Shown here: one piece after another, positions 1 to 7,987 of the stretch
Position numbering within the stretch: position 1 is the first letter of the stretch
Layout: every line of letters starts with the position of its first letter
Origin: DATCHW01 sp963806045
GTDB lineage: Bacteria; Bacteroidota; Ignavibacteria; Tepidaquicellales; Tepidaquicellaceae
DNA: 64,000 nt
Direction: 5' to 3'
Assembly (NCBI GenBank): GCA_963806045.1
Contig: CAWDWP010000015.1
Span: forward strand, 186,001-250,000
Notes under the pieces: model-generated
The model's input: only the letters and a program-made list of their open reading frames with translations
Told to the model about the DNA's origin: nothing
Databases searched by the model: none
Made by a program: the position numbers and the translations under genes

Positions 1-1
1 T

Positions 2-37
2 GCAGATGAAATGGAAAATGGTAAATTAATGCCATAA
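2..37 (+). CDS. C-terminal tail of an upstream gene (partial)
   Basis: The window opens with an open frame of eleven codons (ADEMENGKLMP) that ends at a TAA and is followed 17 bases later by a terminator hairpin. This is what the end of a rightward gene looks like, but so short a piece cannot be assigned to a family and the frame could be open by chance. Confidence 0.35.
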   Translation, partial: ADEMENGKLMP

Positions 38-53
38 TAGTAATTTTAATTAA

Positions 54-78
54 ACAGCCGCACAATTAATGCGGCTGT
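54..78 (+). terminator. Hairpin terminator after the upstream gene
   Basis: ACAGCCGCA (54-62) and TGCGGCTGT (70-78) form a perfect 9-bp GC-rich stem with a 7-nt loop, followed by the AT-rich run TATAAAATTTTA. The T tract is interrupted, so termination efficiency is uncertain. Confidence 0.6.
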
Positions 79-125
79 ATAAAATTTTAAATATTTTTTA
101 TAAATTTAAGGAGTAAAAAAACAGA

Positions 126-971
126 ATGTCAAAAGAGAGAGTATTATCAGATAAAGAATTATGGATGATTATAGCGCGCAGTTCAGTGGGGGTATTTCAC
201 AGACCTCTGAACTTCGCAGGAGCGAATTTGAAAGGAGCGGATTTACAAGGAGCAAATATTTTAAATGCGGATTTACAAAATTCTAACCTGACCGGAGCGA
301 ACCTGGAATCTGCAAATCTTACAGGTGTAAATCTTTCCGGAGCAAATTTAACTAAAGCGAACCTTACAAAAGCAAACTTAACAGGTGCAAATCTGACTGG
401 AACAATCCTTGAGGAAACGAAACTGAATGGGACTGATTTATCAGGAGCAGATTTATCCGGTCATAACCTGCACGGAGCAGACCTGACGGAAGCAAACCTT
501 GCCGGGGCTAAGCTTGATGAAGCCGATCTTACAGGTGCAAAATTATCCGCTGCAAAATTATGGAAGGCGAAACTCGCTGATGCAAAATTTGCAAATTCCA
601 ATTTGTCAGGTGCAAACTTACAAGGTGCAAATCTTGCCGGACATAATTTCCGGGGTGTTGATTTATCTAATGCAAAACTGGCCGGGGCGAATTTACAGGG
701 AACAGACCTTACAGGTGCCAACCTTGCTTATGCAAAAATATGGAAAGCAAATCTTACGGATGCAAACCTGACCGATGCAAATCTTTCGGGAGCCATTCTG
801 CAAGGATGCGATTTGTCAGGTGCTAACTTCACAAGAGCAAATTTAGCGGAAGCAAATTTATCCGGGGCTAATCTTTCAGGAGCAAATCTCTGGTATGCCG
901 AAATGACGGATGCGAATCTTGAGAACGCTGTTTTGGATAATGCAATTGGTTATACTCCTAAGAGAAAGTAG
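126..971 (+). CDS. Pentapeptide-repeat protein
   Basis: 281-aa protein made almost wholly of A(D/N)LxX pentapeptides from about residue 30 to 272, with no signal peptide or membrane segment. The family folds into a right-handed quadrilateral beta-helix, four pentapeptides per turn; members range from DNA-mimic gyrase-protecting proteins to scaffolds of unknown role, and nothing here decides between these. The register is unbroken, and there is a higher-order repeat: residues 111-150 (SGHNLHGADL to SAAKLWKAKL) recur at 171-210 (AGHNFRGVDL to AYAKIWKANL), i.e. a 60-residue, three-turn unit. The start ATG follows AAGGAG at about 110-115. It is a monocistronic unit bounded by terminators on both sides. 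Function unknown; family call is secure. Confidence 0.93.
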   Translation: MSKERVLSDKELWMIIARSSVGVFHRPLNFAGANLKGADLQGANILNADLQNSNLTGANLESANLTGVNLSGANLTKANLTKANLTGANLTGTILEETKLNGTDLSGADLSGHNLHGADLTEANLAGAKLDEADLTGAKLSAAKLWKAKLADAKFANSNLSGANLQGANLAGHNFRGVDLSNAKLAGANLQGTDLTGANLAYAKIWKANLTDANLTDANLSGAILQGCDLSGANFTRANLAEANLSGANLSGANLWYAEMTDANLENAVLDNAIGYTPKRK

Positions 972-995
972 ATAATTTCATTTTATCGAATAAGA

Positions 996-1025
996 AAATC
1001 CCCTGAACATCAGGGGATTTTTTTT
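996..1025 (+). terminator. Intrinsic terminator of the pentapeptide gene
   Basis: AAATCCCCTG (996-1005), loop AACAT, CAGGGGATTT (1011-1020), then a continuous T run to 1025. Textbook rho-independent terminator 25 bases after the stop codon. Confidence 0.9.
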
Positions 1026-1030
1026 AATAT

Positions 1031-1096
1031 AAACTACAAAAGTTTTTTATATTTAGATCGTTTTGAAAAACAGATATCCAAACTTTTGTAGTTTTA
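1031..1096. repeat. 66-bp palindrome-ended repeat, copy 1
   Basis: Begins AAACTACAAAAGTTT and ends AAACTTTTGTAGTTT, so its ends are inverted repeats of one another. The whole unit recurs at 1126-1191 with only about five adjacent bases changed (TATCC versus ACTTC near the right arm). Related ACTACAAAAGT palindromes lie at 44058-44147 and, degenerate, at 55310-55338. Confidence 0.85.
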
Positions 1097-1125
1097 TTTT
1101 ACTGCTACAATTTAGAAACAATAAT

Positions 1126-1191
1126 AAACTACAAAAGTTTTTTATATTTAGATCGTTTTGAAAAACAGAACTTCAAACTTTTGTAGTTTTA
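1126..1191. repeat. 66-bp palindrome-ended repeat, copy 2
   Basis: Second copy of the unit at 1031-1096, spaced 29 bases from it. It lies immediately 3' of the leftward K+ channel gene (stop at 1200), where its inverted ends could also act as a transcript 3' hairpin. Confidence 0.85.
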
Positions 1192-1199
1192 TCTTTTTA

Positions 1200-2237
1200 C
1201 TATAACTCCGAAATCATTTTTCGCATATTCTGGATCTGAGAAGGCGAACCTAAAATTATCAGTTTTGAAGAAGGACTAATAATATCATCCGGGGAAGGGT
1301 TAATAATATATTCTCCCGTATCATCCCGCAGTCCGATTATATTTGCGCCTGTACGGTTCCGTATATCAAGGTCCCTTAATGTCATTTTATTATTTTCAAG
1401 ATGAAGATTAGTAAGCGGTATTTCTTCAAATGTTAAACTAATATCTGAACCCTGTCCTGTAAGCAGTGCAATGAACTCCGTAATATCAGGCTTTGTCACT
1501 AATGCTGCCATGTGAGCACCTCCGATTTTTTCCGGCATTATAACATTATTTGCGCCCGCTCTCTTCATTTTATTTACTGATGAATCATCGGATGCACGGC
1601 AGATTATAACAATATCTTTTCTATATTCCCTGGCACATAATGCGACATAAACATTATCAGGGTCATTCGGAAGAGTCGTAATAATTGCTTTTGCTTTTCC
1701 TATGCCTGCTTTTATAAGAACATTGCTTTCTGTTGCATTACCGATAATATAAAAAATGGATGTGTCTTCAAGCTCTTCTATAAGTTTCTCATTTGATTCT
1801 ATTACAACAAAAGGAATCTTATCATCAATTAATTCGAGGCAGACCTGTTTTCCGTTTCTGCCGAAGCCGCATACTATTACGTGGCTTTCCAGTTTATCAA
1901 TTTTTTTATCCAATTTGATTGTCTTTAAAATTTGTTTTAAATCCCCTTCTACAAGGAATCCTGAAAGAGTCATTACACCATAAAAGAAAAGACCGATATC
2001 AAAAACTAAAATAAAAATAGTAAAAGTACGTCCTGCATTTGAGAGTGGATGTATTTCGCCATACCCCACAGTGGTAATGGAAATGATAGTCATATAAAGC
2101 GCCTCAAGGAACGTAAAACCTTCAATAGCCATATAACCTATAACACCTGATAAAATACAAAGAAAAATAAGAAATATTATAAGATATATTCTTTTGAGAT
2201 ACTTATTATATAGAATATTGTTTTTGTTCACCTTCAA
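1200..2237 (-). CDS. Two-TM potassium channel with cytoplasmic RCK (TrkA-N/TrkA-C) domains
   Basis: 345 aa. Residues 17-38 and about 70-95 are membrane helices flanking a pore loop whose selectivity filter TTVGYGE (residues 55-61) is the canonical K+ signature. After a linker, residues about 118-240 form an RCK/TrkA-N Rossmann domain beginning HVIVCGFGRNG (GxGxxG-type nucleotide motif), and the last about 85 residues match the TrkA-C ligand-binding domain. The architecture is that of MthK-like gated K+ channels in the inner membrane. The gene is alone on its strand. The family call is firm; gating ligand (Ca2+, nucleotide, cyclic dinucleotide) cannot be read from sequence. Confidence 0.92.
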   Translation of the reverse strand: MKVNKNNILYNKYLKRIYLIIFLIFLCILSGVIGYMAIEGFTFLEALYMTIISITTVGYGEIHPLSNAGRTFTIFILVFDIGLFFYGVMTLSGFLVEGDLKQILKTIKLDKKIDKLESHVIVCGFGRNGKQVCLELIDDKIPFVVIESNEKLIEELEDTSIFYIIGNATESNVLIKAGIGKAKAIITTLPNDPDNVYVALCAREYRKDIVIICRASDDSSVNKMKRAGANNVIMPEKIGGAHMAALVTKPDITEFIALLTGQGSDISLTFEEIPLTNLHLENNKMTLRDLDIRNRTGANIIGLRDDTGEYIINPSPDDIISPSSKLIILGSPSQIQNMRKMISEL

Positions 2238-2461
2238 TAAAAGTTTAACTAGTCACCATAAAGAATTTAGTTAATAATGCTCAAATATTAAACAATAATA
2301 TTGGGTGGAATCCGGAGATGTATATATTTCAAATGCTTTAAGATGAAACATACATAAGTTTTAATTGCATTTTATTTTTATTAGTTTTTGATGCTTTACG
2401 GGAATATAATTAATAACTCTTATGTTGTTATTATTGTTAAATTAAATTTTATTAATAATTT

Positions 2462-3061
2462 ATGCGAATTCTAATTGTTGGTGCGAACGGCACTTTAGGG
2501 AAAAGAATATCTGAAGAACTATCTAAAAGAAACGAAATCATTAAAGCCGGGAGAAACAGCGGTGAGGTGAGAGTGGACATAGAATCCCGGGAATCTATTG
2601 AAAATATGTTCAAACAAGTAAAGAATATTGATGCTTGTGTATTAACTGCCGGTAGTGCGCATTTTGGAAGTTTACAAAGTATGACAGAAGAGAATGTATA
2701 TACAGGTATAAAAAGTAAACTGATGGGTCAGATAAATACAGTCTTGATAGGACAGAATTATATAAATGTTAATGGCTCATTTACTCTTACTTCGGGTATT
2801 CTTGGAGATGACCCGGTTAAATTTTCTTCAGCATTTTCTCTGGTTAACGGAGGGCTGAACAGCTTCGTAATAGCAGCAGCCCGTGAATTAACGAAAGGAA
2901 TAAGAATAAACATTGTCAGCCCGGGACTGGTCGAAGATTCGGCTGAACAACTCGGAGAATTTTACCCGGGACATATTCCGGTTGAAATGAAAAAAGTTGT
3001 TTCTGCATACGTAAAAAGTGTGGAAGGATGCGGAACCGGTGAAATAATAAGGGTGTATTAA
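2462..3061 (+). CDS. SDR-fold protein lacking the catalytic Tyr and Lys
   Basis: 199 aa Rossmann-fold short-chain dehydrogenase with the N-terminal nucleotide motif GANGTLG (residues 7-13) and a Ser at the usual catalytic position (S111, in TLTSGIL). The YxxxK pair is not there: the aligned stretch reads AFSLVNGG, i.e. F125 and N129. This matches what is described for the Lin1944-like SDR subgroup, whose members keep the fold but lack the standard active site and have no known reaction. The gene is followed 55 bases later by the MFS exporter on the same strand and may be cotranscribed. No strong ribosome-binding site is visible before the ATG. Confidence 0.8.
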   Translation: MRILIVGANGTLGKRISEELSKRNEIIKAGRNSGEVRVDIESRESIENMFKQVKNIDACVLTAGSAHFGSLQSMTEENVYTGIKSKLMGQINTVLIGQNYINVNGSFTLTSGILGDDPVKFSSAFSLVNGGLNSFVIAAARELTKGIRINIVSPGLVEDSAEQLGEFYPGHIPVEMKKVVSAYVKSVEGCGTGEIIRVY

Positions 3062-3116
3062 TCAATACTTCAAAAAGATTATACAAGATAATTATTTAAT
3101 ATTGAAATTATTTTAA

Positions 3117-4349
3117 GTGATTTTGAAGACAGAAGCATTCAAGGCACTTCAGATTTCTGAATTCCGGAATTTTATTTCTGCGAGATTTTTTATCACTCTC
3201 GCGTATATGGTACAGGCAGTAACCGTAGGGTGGCAGGTTTACGAACTCACTAAAGATCCTCTTTCACTTGGATTGATAGGATTAGCAGAAGCAATACCAT
3301 CAATCATTACAGCACTATTCTCAGGACATATCGTCGATATAAGTGACAGGAAAAAAATATTACTTTCCTCTTATTCATTACTCTTTCTGTGTTCAATATT
3401 ACTCTTGTTGTTTTCTACTAATGCGATTGGTCTGACGAATATGCAAAGAGTGACTTATATTTATTCAGTTATATTTATCAGTGGAATCGCACGCGGATTT
3501 GTAATGCCTTCTTCTTTTGCATTTATGGCTCAATTAGTACCAAGGGAAATATTTTCAAATGCAATCACCTGGAACGTAAATGTATGGCAGATTGGTGCTG
3601 TGCTGGGACCTGCGATAGGCGGATTGATATACGGGTTTTATGGTGTGAGTATTTCTTATCTCACGGTAGTCATATTAATAGGAGTTGCAATTATTACAAT
3701 GTTCTTCGTTTCAAAGAAGCCAATTCCGGTATTGAGCGAACACAATACATTATATGAAAAACTCTCTGCGGGTATAAAATTTGTTTTCAAAAATAAAATT
3801 ATTCTGGGAGCTATTACTCTCGATTTATTTGCAGTGTTATTCGGTGGAACGGTTGCAATGCTTCCGGTTTTTGCATCTGATATATTATTTACCGGACCGC
3901 AGGGGCTTGGAATACTTAGAGCAGCACCTGCGGTTGGAGCAGTTTTTATGACACTTTTTCTTACACATAAGCCACCTACTCAAAAGGCAGGCAGAAATTT
4001 AATAGTTAGTGTTGCCGGTTTCGGAATAAGTATAATAGTTTTTGCAATATCAAAAAGTTTTTTATTATCTTTGATTGCATTAGCTTTTAGCGGAATGTTC
4101 GACAGCGTAAGTGTTATCATAAGACAAACAATAATTCAACTTAATACTCCTGAAAATATGAAAGGAAGAGTATCCGCCGTAAACAGCATATTTATAGGTT
4201 CGTCTAATGAAATCGGTGCATTCGAATCCGGGCTTGCTGCAAAACTTATGGGTGTTGTTCCTTCTGTGATTTTTGGAGGTGTTATGACCTTAGTGGTTGT
4301 TACTGCAGTAACTTTGCTGTCTCCCCAAATTAGAAAATTGAAATTATGA
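3117..4349 (+). CDS. MFS transporter, EntS/MFS_3-like exporter
   Basis: 410 aa with about 10-12 hydrophobic helices. The loop after helix 2 reads GHIVDISDRKK, the MFS motif-A analogue, and the overall pattern (EFRNFISARF start, LGPAIGGLIYG in helix 5) is typical of the MFS_3 group that contains enterobactin exporter EntS. The substrate cannot be predicted. The start is GTG at 3117; TTG at 3123 is an alternative and no clear Shine-Dalgarno precedes either. It lies 55 bases after the SDR-like gene on the same strand. Confidence 0.85.
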   Translation: MILKTEAFKALQISEFRNFISARFFITLAYMVQAVTVGWQVYELTKDPLSLGLIGLAEAIPSIITALFSGHIVDISDRKKILLSSYSLLFLCSILLLLFSTNAIGLTNMQRVTYIYSVIFISGIARGFVMPSSFAFMAQLVPREIFSNAITWNVNVWQIGAVLGPAIGGLIYGFYGVSISYLTVVILIGVAIITMFFVSKKPIPVLSEHNTLYEKLSAGIKFVFKNKIILGAITLDLFAVLFGGTVAMLPVFASDILFTGPQGLGILRAAPAVGAVFMTLFLTHKPPTQKAGRNLIVSVAGFGISIIVFAISKSFLLSLIALAFSGMFDSVSVIIRQTIIQLNTPENMKGRVSAVNSIFIGSSNEIGAFESGLAAKLMGVVPSVIFGGVMTLVVVTAVTLLSPQIRKLKL

Positions 4350-4360
4350 AATTATTTTTA

Positions 4361-4382
4361 TTCCCAATCAGGGGATTGGGAA
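4361..4382. terminator. Hairpin between convergent MFS and apbE genes
   Basis: TTCCCAATC (4361-4369), loop AGGG, GATTGGGAA (4374-4382). A perfect 9-bp stem between convergent genes is a natural bidirectional terminator position, but neither side has a clean T tract. Confidence 0.4.
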
Positions 4383-4469
4383 TGAGTTAAAAATAATTAT
4401 TATTTTGAAGACATAATGATTTGAGTTACTTGTTTTCGAAAAGTTTTAAATTATATTCATTGAATATTA

Positions 4470-5474
4470 TTACCGTAATAAATTTTCCCATTCGCTGTCG
4501 ACAATAAAATATGGAATGTTTTTTTTATCTTTTAAAGATTTAACTTTTTCTATTCCCTGAATAAAGAAATATTTCGAAAGTACTACCCCTTCTTCACAGT
4601 TATCTAAAATTACGGATGAGCTTTGAGTCAAAGGAGCCGGAAATCCATCGTGCGGATTGAATATATGATGATATCTTTTTCCGTTTATGATTCTGAACCG
4701 CTCATAATCTCCGCTGGTTGCAATGCAAATTCCAGATGCCTCAATTGTTGCAAGTAATTTTTTTTCATCCCTCGGATTCTTTATCCCGACAATCCATTTA
4801 GAGCCATCACCTTTATGACCGCTGACATATATATCACCACCTCCGTTTATCAAAAAATTATTTATACCCTTACTTCTTAATACCTCCGAAGCTTTATCAA
4901 GTGCATAACCTTTAGCGATTCCGCCTAAATCAAGATTAACTCCATTTTTTAAAAATGAAATAGTTTTATTAACCGAATCGAGTTTAATAAATTTGTAATT
5001 AACAAATTGGAGTAAGGAATCTATAATTTTTTTATCAGGTTCTGTTTCTATCGGATGGTCAGAATTAAATCCCCAGTAATCTGTCAAAGGACCAACTGTC
5101 ACATCAAATAACCCTTCATACTTTTCCGAATAATAAATGCTCCGTTTAATTAATTCAAACAATTCATCACTGACTTTGACAGGTTCGAATGCTGCATTCC
5201 TGTTTACATAACTGACTTCTGAAGAATCCCTGTAATTACTGGTAACCTGTTCAATTCGTTCCACTTCTCTGAATGCATAGTATAACCCTTTTTTACAGGA
5301 ATCAATGCTCGTATGGAAAGCTGAAATCTGGAACTCTGTTCCCATCAGATATTTTTCCACAGATAATTCAAACAGAACACCATTATCGTTTTGAGCAAGA
5401 ATTGAGGAGAATGGAACTAAGAAAAAAAGCAGTTTCATCAAAACTGCTTTTTTAATAAAATCAAAATATTTCAT
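4470..5474 (-). CDS. apbE: FAD:protein FMN transferase ApbE
   Basis: About 334 aa from the ATG at 5474 (an upstream TTG at 5492 would extend it but overlaps the preceding gene). A signal peptide is visible (AVLMKLLFFLVPFSSILAQ). The body carries ApbE family marks: LDLGGIAKGYALD, NFLINGGGDIYVSG, the SGDYERF stretch and HHIFNPHDGFPA. ApbE takes FMN from FAD, Mg2+-dependent, and links it covalently to a Ser/Thr of target proteins in the periplasm. It is the last gene of a minus-strand cluster (cytochrome, TlpA, DUF4266, DUF3570, NusG-II). The expected target is a neighbour; the DUF3570 protein has two motif-like sites. Family call secure, target inferred. Confidence 0.93.
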   Translation of the reverse strand: MKYFDFIKKAVLMKLLFFLVPFSSILAQNDNGVLFELSVEKYLMGTEFQISAFHTSIDSCKKGLYYAFREVERIEQVTSNYRDSSEVSYVNRNAAFEPVKVSDELFELIKRSIYYSEKYEGLFDVTVGPLTDYWGFNSDHPIETEPDKKIIDSLLQFVNYKFIKLDSVNKTISFLKNGVNLDLGGIAKGYALDKASEVLRSKGINNFLINGGGDIYVSGHKGDGSKWIVGIKNPRDEKKLLATIEASGICIATSGDYERFRIINGKRYHHIFNPHDGFPAPLTQSSSVILDNCEEGVVLSKYFFIQGIEKVKSLKDKKNIPYFIVDSEWENLLR

Positions 5475-5481
5475 CTTTAAT

Positions 5482-6123
5482 TTATTCAGCAAAAATATGT
5501 AACTGATTTGGAATGCACGTGATATAGTCTCCTGAATTTTTTATTGACACCGGTTCTTTTACATATCTGATGCTTGCATTCAGATTCAAGAACATATGCA
5601 TTTCCATTGGATACATTCAATACAAGCTTTCCTGATTTTCCATAAAAGTTATATGATTTCTGAAATTTCAGGTTTAATCTTTTTGATAATATTTCCTTTC
5701 TGTACAACAAAAAGACTATTAACATCTTTGTTGGCATTCTTATACAGTCTTATCCTTACAGGATTTTCAATAACCGACGGCAGTCTGAGCTGTTTTCTAA
5801 TTTCACGAAGTTTGACGCTAACTTCATCGGAAGCAGTTATGTAATCAATTAATTTATTATCATTAACAAAGACAAGGTCTCCCATTACATCCCCTACTAC
5901 CGGATATTCGGAATATTTCATTTCGCCAGAACCCAGATTGCCTGATTTGGCAAAATCCTCAAGCAGAGATGCAGCATAGTCAGGGTTTGATGTAATCACC
6001 TCAAGTGAAAATGATGAATCACTTTTCATTTTGCCGGCAACTGAACTGAATACTTTTAACGGGATTAACGGCACCCAGAGCTATTGCCAGGGATGTAGCT
6101 TTTAAAAAATCTCTTCTTTTCAT
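5482..6123 (-). pseudogene. Tat-leader protein ending in NusG domain II, broken by three +1 frameshifts
   Basis: Three overlapping frames give one coherent protein. From the ATG at 6123: a twin-arginine leader MKRRDFLKATSLAIALGAV; after one extra base near 6065, residues IPLKVFSSVAGK lead into an unrecognised domain; after another near 5653, a NusG-domain-II segment YNFYGKSGK to SECKHQICKRTG; after a third near 5544, VIKNSGDYITCIPNQLHIFAE and a stop at 5482. Removing three bases gives exactly 213 codons. The Cys-x4-Cys...CIPN pattern is the standard ending of exported NusG-II proteins. Its stop lies 8 bases before apbE. It could be a pseudogene, an assembly error or a recoded gene. Confidence 0.75.
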
Positions 6124-6133
6124 TTTTAAATAT

Positions 6134-7276
6134 TTATATTGAAAATTTAAAACCAAAATTAATTAAGAATGCATACAAATCCTGCAATCTCATTACCCAG
6201 TCCGGTGAATCAGTATGTCTGTGATAGACTCCAAGACTCGCCATAAACGTAACTTTATCACTATTCAATAATGGAAGTTTAAAACTTTTATCTCCTTTGA
6301 GGTTTATACCGATAGCAAAATCAGTAGTGTAACCGGAATTCAATTTGCTGTCAACTCCCATGAATGTTTCGGGAACCGAATATTCAGGTTTAAAAAAATA
6401 AGCTTTTGTCTGAAAATACTGGCGAAGTTCAATTGTCAGGTTAAGGTTATCCGATATATGAGTTTTATAGGTCCCTTCAAGTGTATGCGAATTTATATCC
6501 CAGGTATCCCAGTAATACCTGTAACCTAATTGAATAGTAGATGATTTCGAAATACCAAAATTTGTTCTTATACCTGCGGCTCTCCTGATTCGTTTATCCG
6601 GTTCTACCGGCTCAAGAATGCGAAGAAGCGGACCCGTTATAATTTTTACGACCTGGTATCCATCAAGCATATAACCGTCCATATTGGTAAAAGAAAAATC
6701 AAGTTGAGTAATTATACTTTTCGAAAGTATCTGTGTTAAACCGAGATTTAATACTGAAGTATTTCTGTCCTTAGTCCAAAACCTGTTTTGAGGAAAGACT
6801 TTATCCCAGTTTCTTGTAAAACCCAATTGAACAATTGTATTTTTCTTCGCAAACGGGATTGATAAACTGGATGCGAAAGTTTTAGATGAGTAGTCGTGCT
6901 CTATGCTGTACATTCCATTAACTGATAAGGATGTCGCTGAAATATTTCTTGTAATTCCAAAACCAACCTGATGTCTTAATTCATCAGGAGTATTATCTGC
7001 ACCACCTTGTTTATTAGGAGTCGCGGAAGTAACACCATCAACGTTAAAAGTCATTCTCATAGAAGCAGAAGAAATTGCATCGACCATATATGAACCATTT
7101 AAACTTGTATTTGCGTCCAATGTTTTAGAAATATTTATACTTGGATAAAAAACCGTCAAATGATAATTGTCAAAATATGAATTAAAATTTACCTGAATTT
7201 CATCATTCAATTCCTGCTGAGAATATGAGATTACAGGTAACGATATGATTAGCAGTAAAAGTAATATTTTACCCAC
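6134..7276 (-). CDS. DUF3570 protein with two flavinylation-like motifs
   Basis: About 381 aa, matching the DUF3570 family: signal peptide (GKILLLLLIISLPVISYSQ) and then alternating amphipathic beta strands ending in F, which suggests an outer-membrane barrel. I choose GTG 7276 because AAGGAGG lies 11 bases upstream and the GTG overlaps the stop of the DUF4266 gene (GTGGGTAA); GTG 7309 or ATG 7303 are alternatives with no ribosome-binding site. Residues 66-72 (DAISSAS) and 80-86 (DGVTSAT) both resemble the ApbE target pattern D-x-x-(S/T)-G-A-(S/T), with Ser in place of Gly. With apbE in the same operon, covalent FMN is a reasonable hypothesis, not shown. Confidence 0.85.
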   Translation of the reverse strand: MGKILLLLLIISLPVISYSQQELNDEIQVNFNSYFDNYHLTVFYPSINISKTLDANTSLNGSYMVDAISSASMRMTFNVDGVTSATPNKQGGADNTPDELRHQVGFGITRNISATSLSVNGMYSIEHDYSSKTFASSLSIPFAKKNTIVQLGFTRNWDKVFPQNRFWTKDRNTSVLNLGLTQILSKSIITQLDFSFTNMDGYMLDGYQVVKIITGPLLRILEPVEPDKRIRRAAGIRTNFGISKSSTIQLGYRYYWDTWDINSHTLEGTYKTHISDNLNLTIELRQYFQTKAYFFKPEYSVPETFMGVDSKLNSGYTTDFAIGINLKGDKSFKLPLLNSDKVTFMASLGVYHRHTDSPDWVMRLQDLYAFLINFGFKFSI

Positions 7277-7481
7277 AGCCGCAACCGCCTCCTTGTGAAC
7301 CATTTCCACCTTCGGAACCTTCCCTGATATTTAGGTAGTGCTCTTTCATTCCTTTTTCAATCGGGTTTTCGTCAAATATCATATTAGGGTCAGCAAGCCG
7401 TTCACGTTCCCATGGTTGAACGACCATACAGCCGCTTATTAAGAAAATTAAAAAGAAAATTATTAGATAGAATAATTTCAT
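7269..7481 (-). CDS. DUF4266 lipoprotein with Cys-rich C-terminus
   Basis: 70 aa. Lipobox LISGC places the acylated Cys at residue 18. VQPWERERLADPNM is the DUF4266 signature, and the protein ends GGGCGCG, two Cys separated by Gly. The stop codon overlaps the preferred GTG start of the DUF3570 gene, so the two are probably translationally coupled. DUF4266 and DUF3570 commonly travel together; no biochemical function is known. The terminal CxC could bind metal or take part in thiol exchange with the TlpA-like protein encoded just upstream (inference). Confidence 0.85.
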   Translation of the reverse strand: MKLFYLIIFFLIFLISGCMVVQPWERERLADPNMIFDENPIEKGMKEHYLNIREGSEGGNGSQGGGCGCG

Positions 7482-7485
7482 CTTA

Positions 7486-7980
7486 TTAATTATTTAAATA
7501 CTTTTCAATTTCAGTTGTTATTTTGCTTTTATCATCACTTTTAAATCCTACATTCAGATATCTTATTACTCCTTTTTTGTCAATAATAAAAGAGCTTGGC
7601 ATTGCATCAACATTATATAAAGCAGGAAGTTTCGATTCTTTATCAAAAACAATCTTGAAAGGAACTTCATCACTTATATGACTTAAAAATTTTATGATTT
7701 TAGTAGCTTCATCATCCAGATTGACGGTCAGTACTGAAAAATCTTTATTCGGATATTTATTATACAATTCTATCAGGAACGGAAATTCTTCTTTACAGGG
7801 TTTACACCAGCTCGCCCAGAAATCTAAAACCAAAACTTTGCCTTTATAATCCGAAAGTTTAATTGTATCTCCCGAAGCTGAATATCCCGTGAAATCCGGA
7901 GCATCTTTTCCGATTTCCTGTGAAAAAACTGAAAGAGGAATAAAAATAGATATAATGATATTTACGAAAAATTTATACAT
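7486..7980 (-). CDS. TlpA/ResA-like periplasmic thioredoxin
   Basis: 164 aa from the ATG at 7980, which gives a proper signal peptide (MYKFFVNIIISIFIPLSVFSQ); a longer frame reaching 8076 would overlap the cytochrome gene and place basic residues before it. The domain has FWASWCKPC with redox Cys 59 and 62, and the cis-Pro region MPSSFIIDKKG. TlpA/ResA proteins reduce apocytochrome haem-binding Cys or other envelope disulfides. It sits 7 bases after a c-type cytochrome lipoprotein gene and 4 bases before the DUF4266 gene, so it fits a maturation role for either. Confidence 0.92.
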   Translation of the reverse strand: MYKFFVNIIISIFIPLSVFSQEIGKDAPDFTGYSASGDTIKLSDYKGKVLVLDFWASWCKPCKEEFPFLIELYNKYPNKDFSVLTVNLDDEATKIIKFLSHISDEVPFKIVFDKESKLPALYNVDAMPSSFIIDKKGVIRYLNVGFKSDDKSKITTEIEKYLNN

Positions 7981-7987
7981 AATTTTA

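Noticed and set aside
461..771. Open frames on both strands inside the pentapeptide gene
   Set aside because: They result from the repeated codon pattern of the pentapeptide repeats and have no start signals or family resemblance.
1031..1191. CRISPR-like repeat pair
   Set aside because: Only two units with 29-bp spacer, each internally palindromic; no third repeat and no cas genes.
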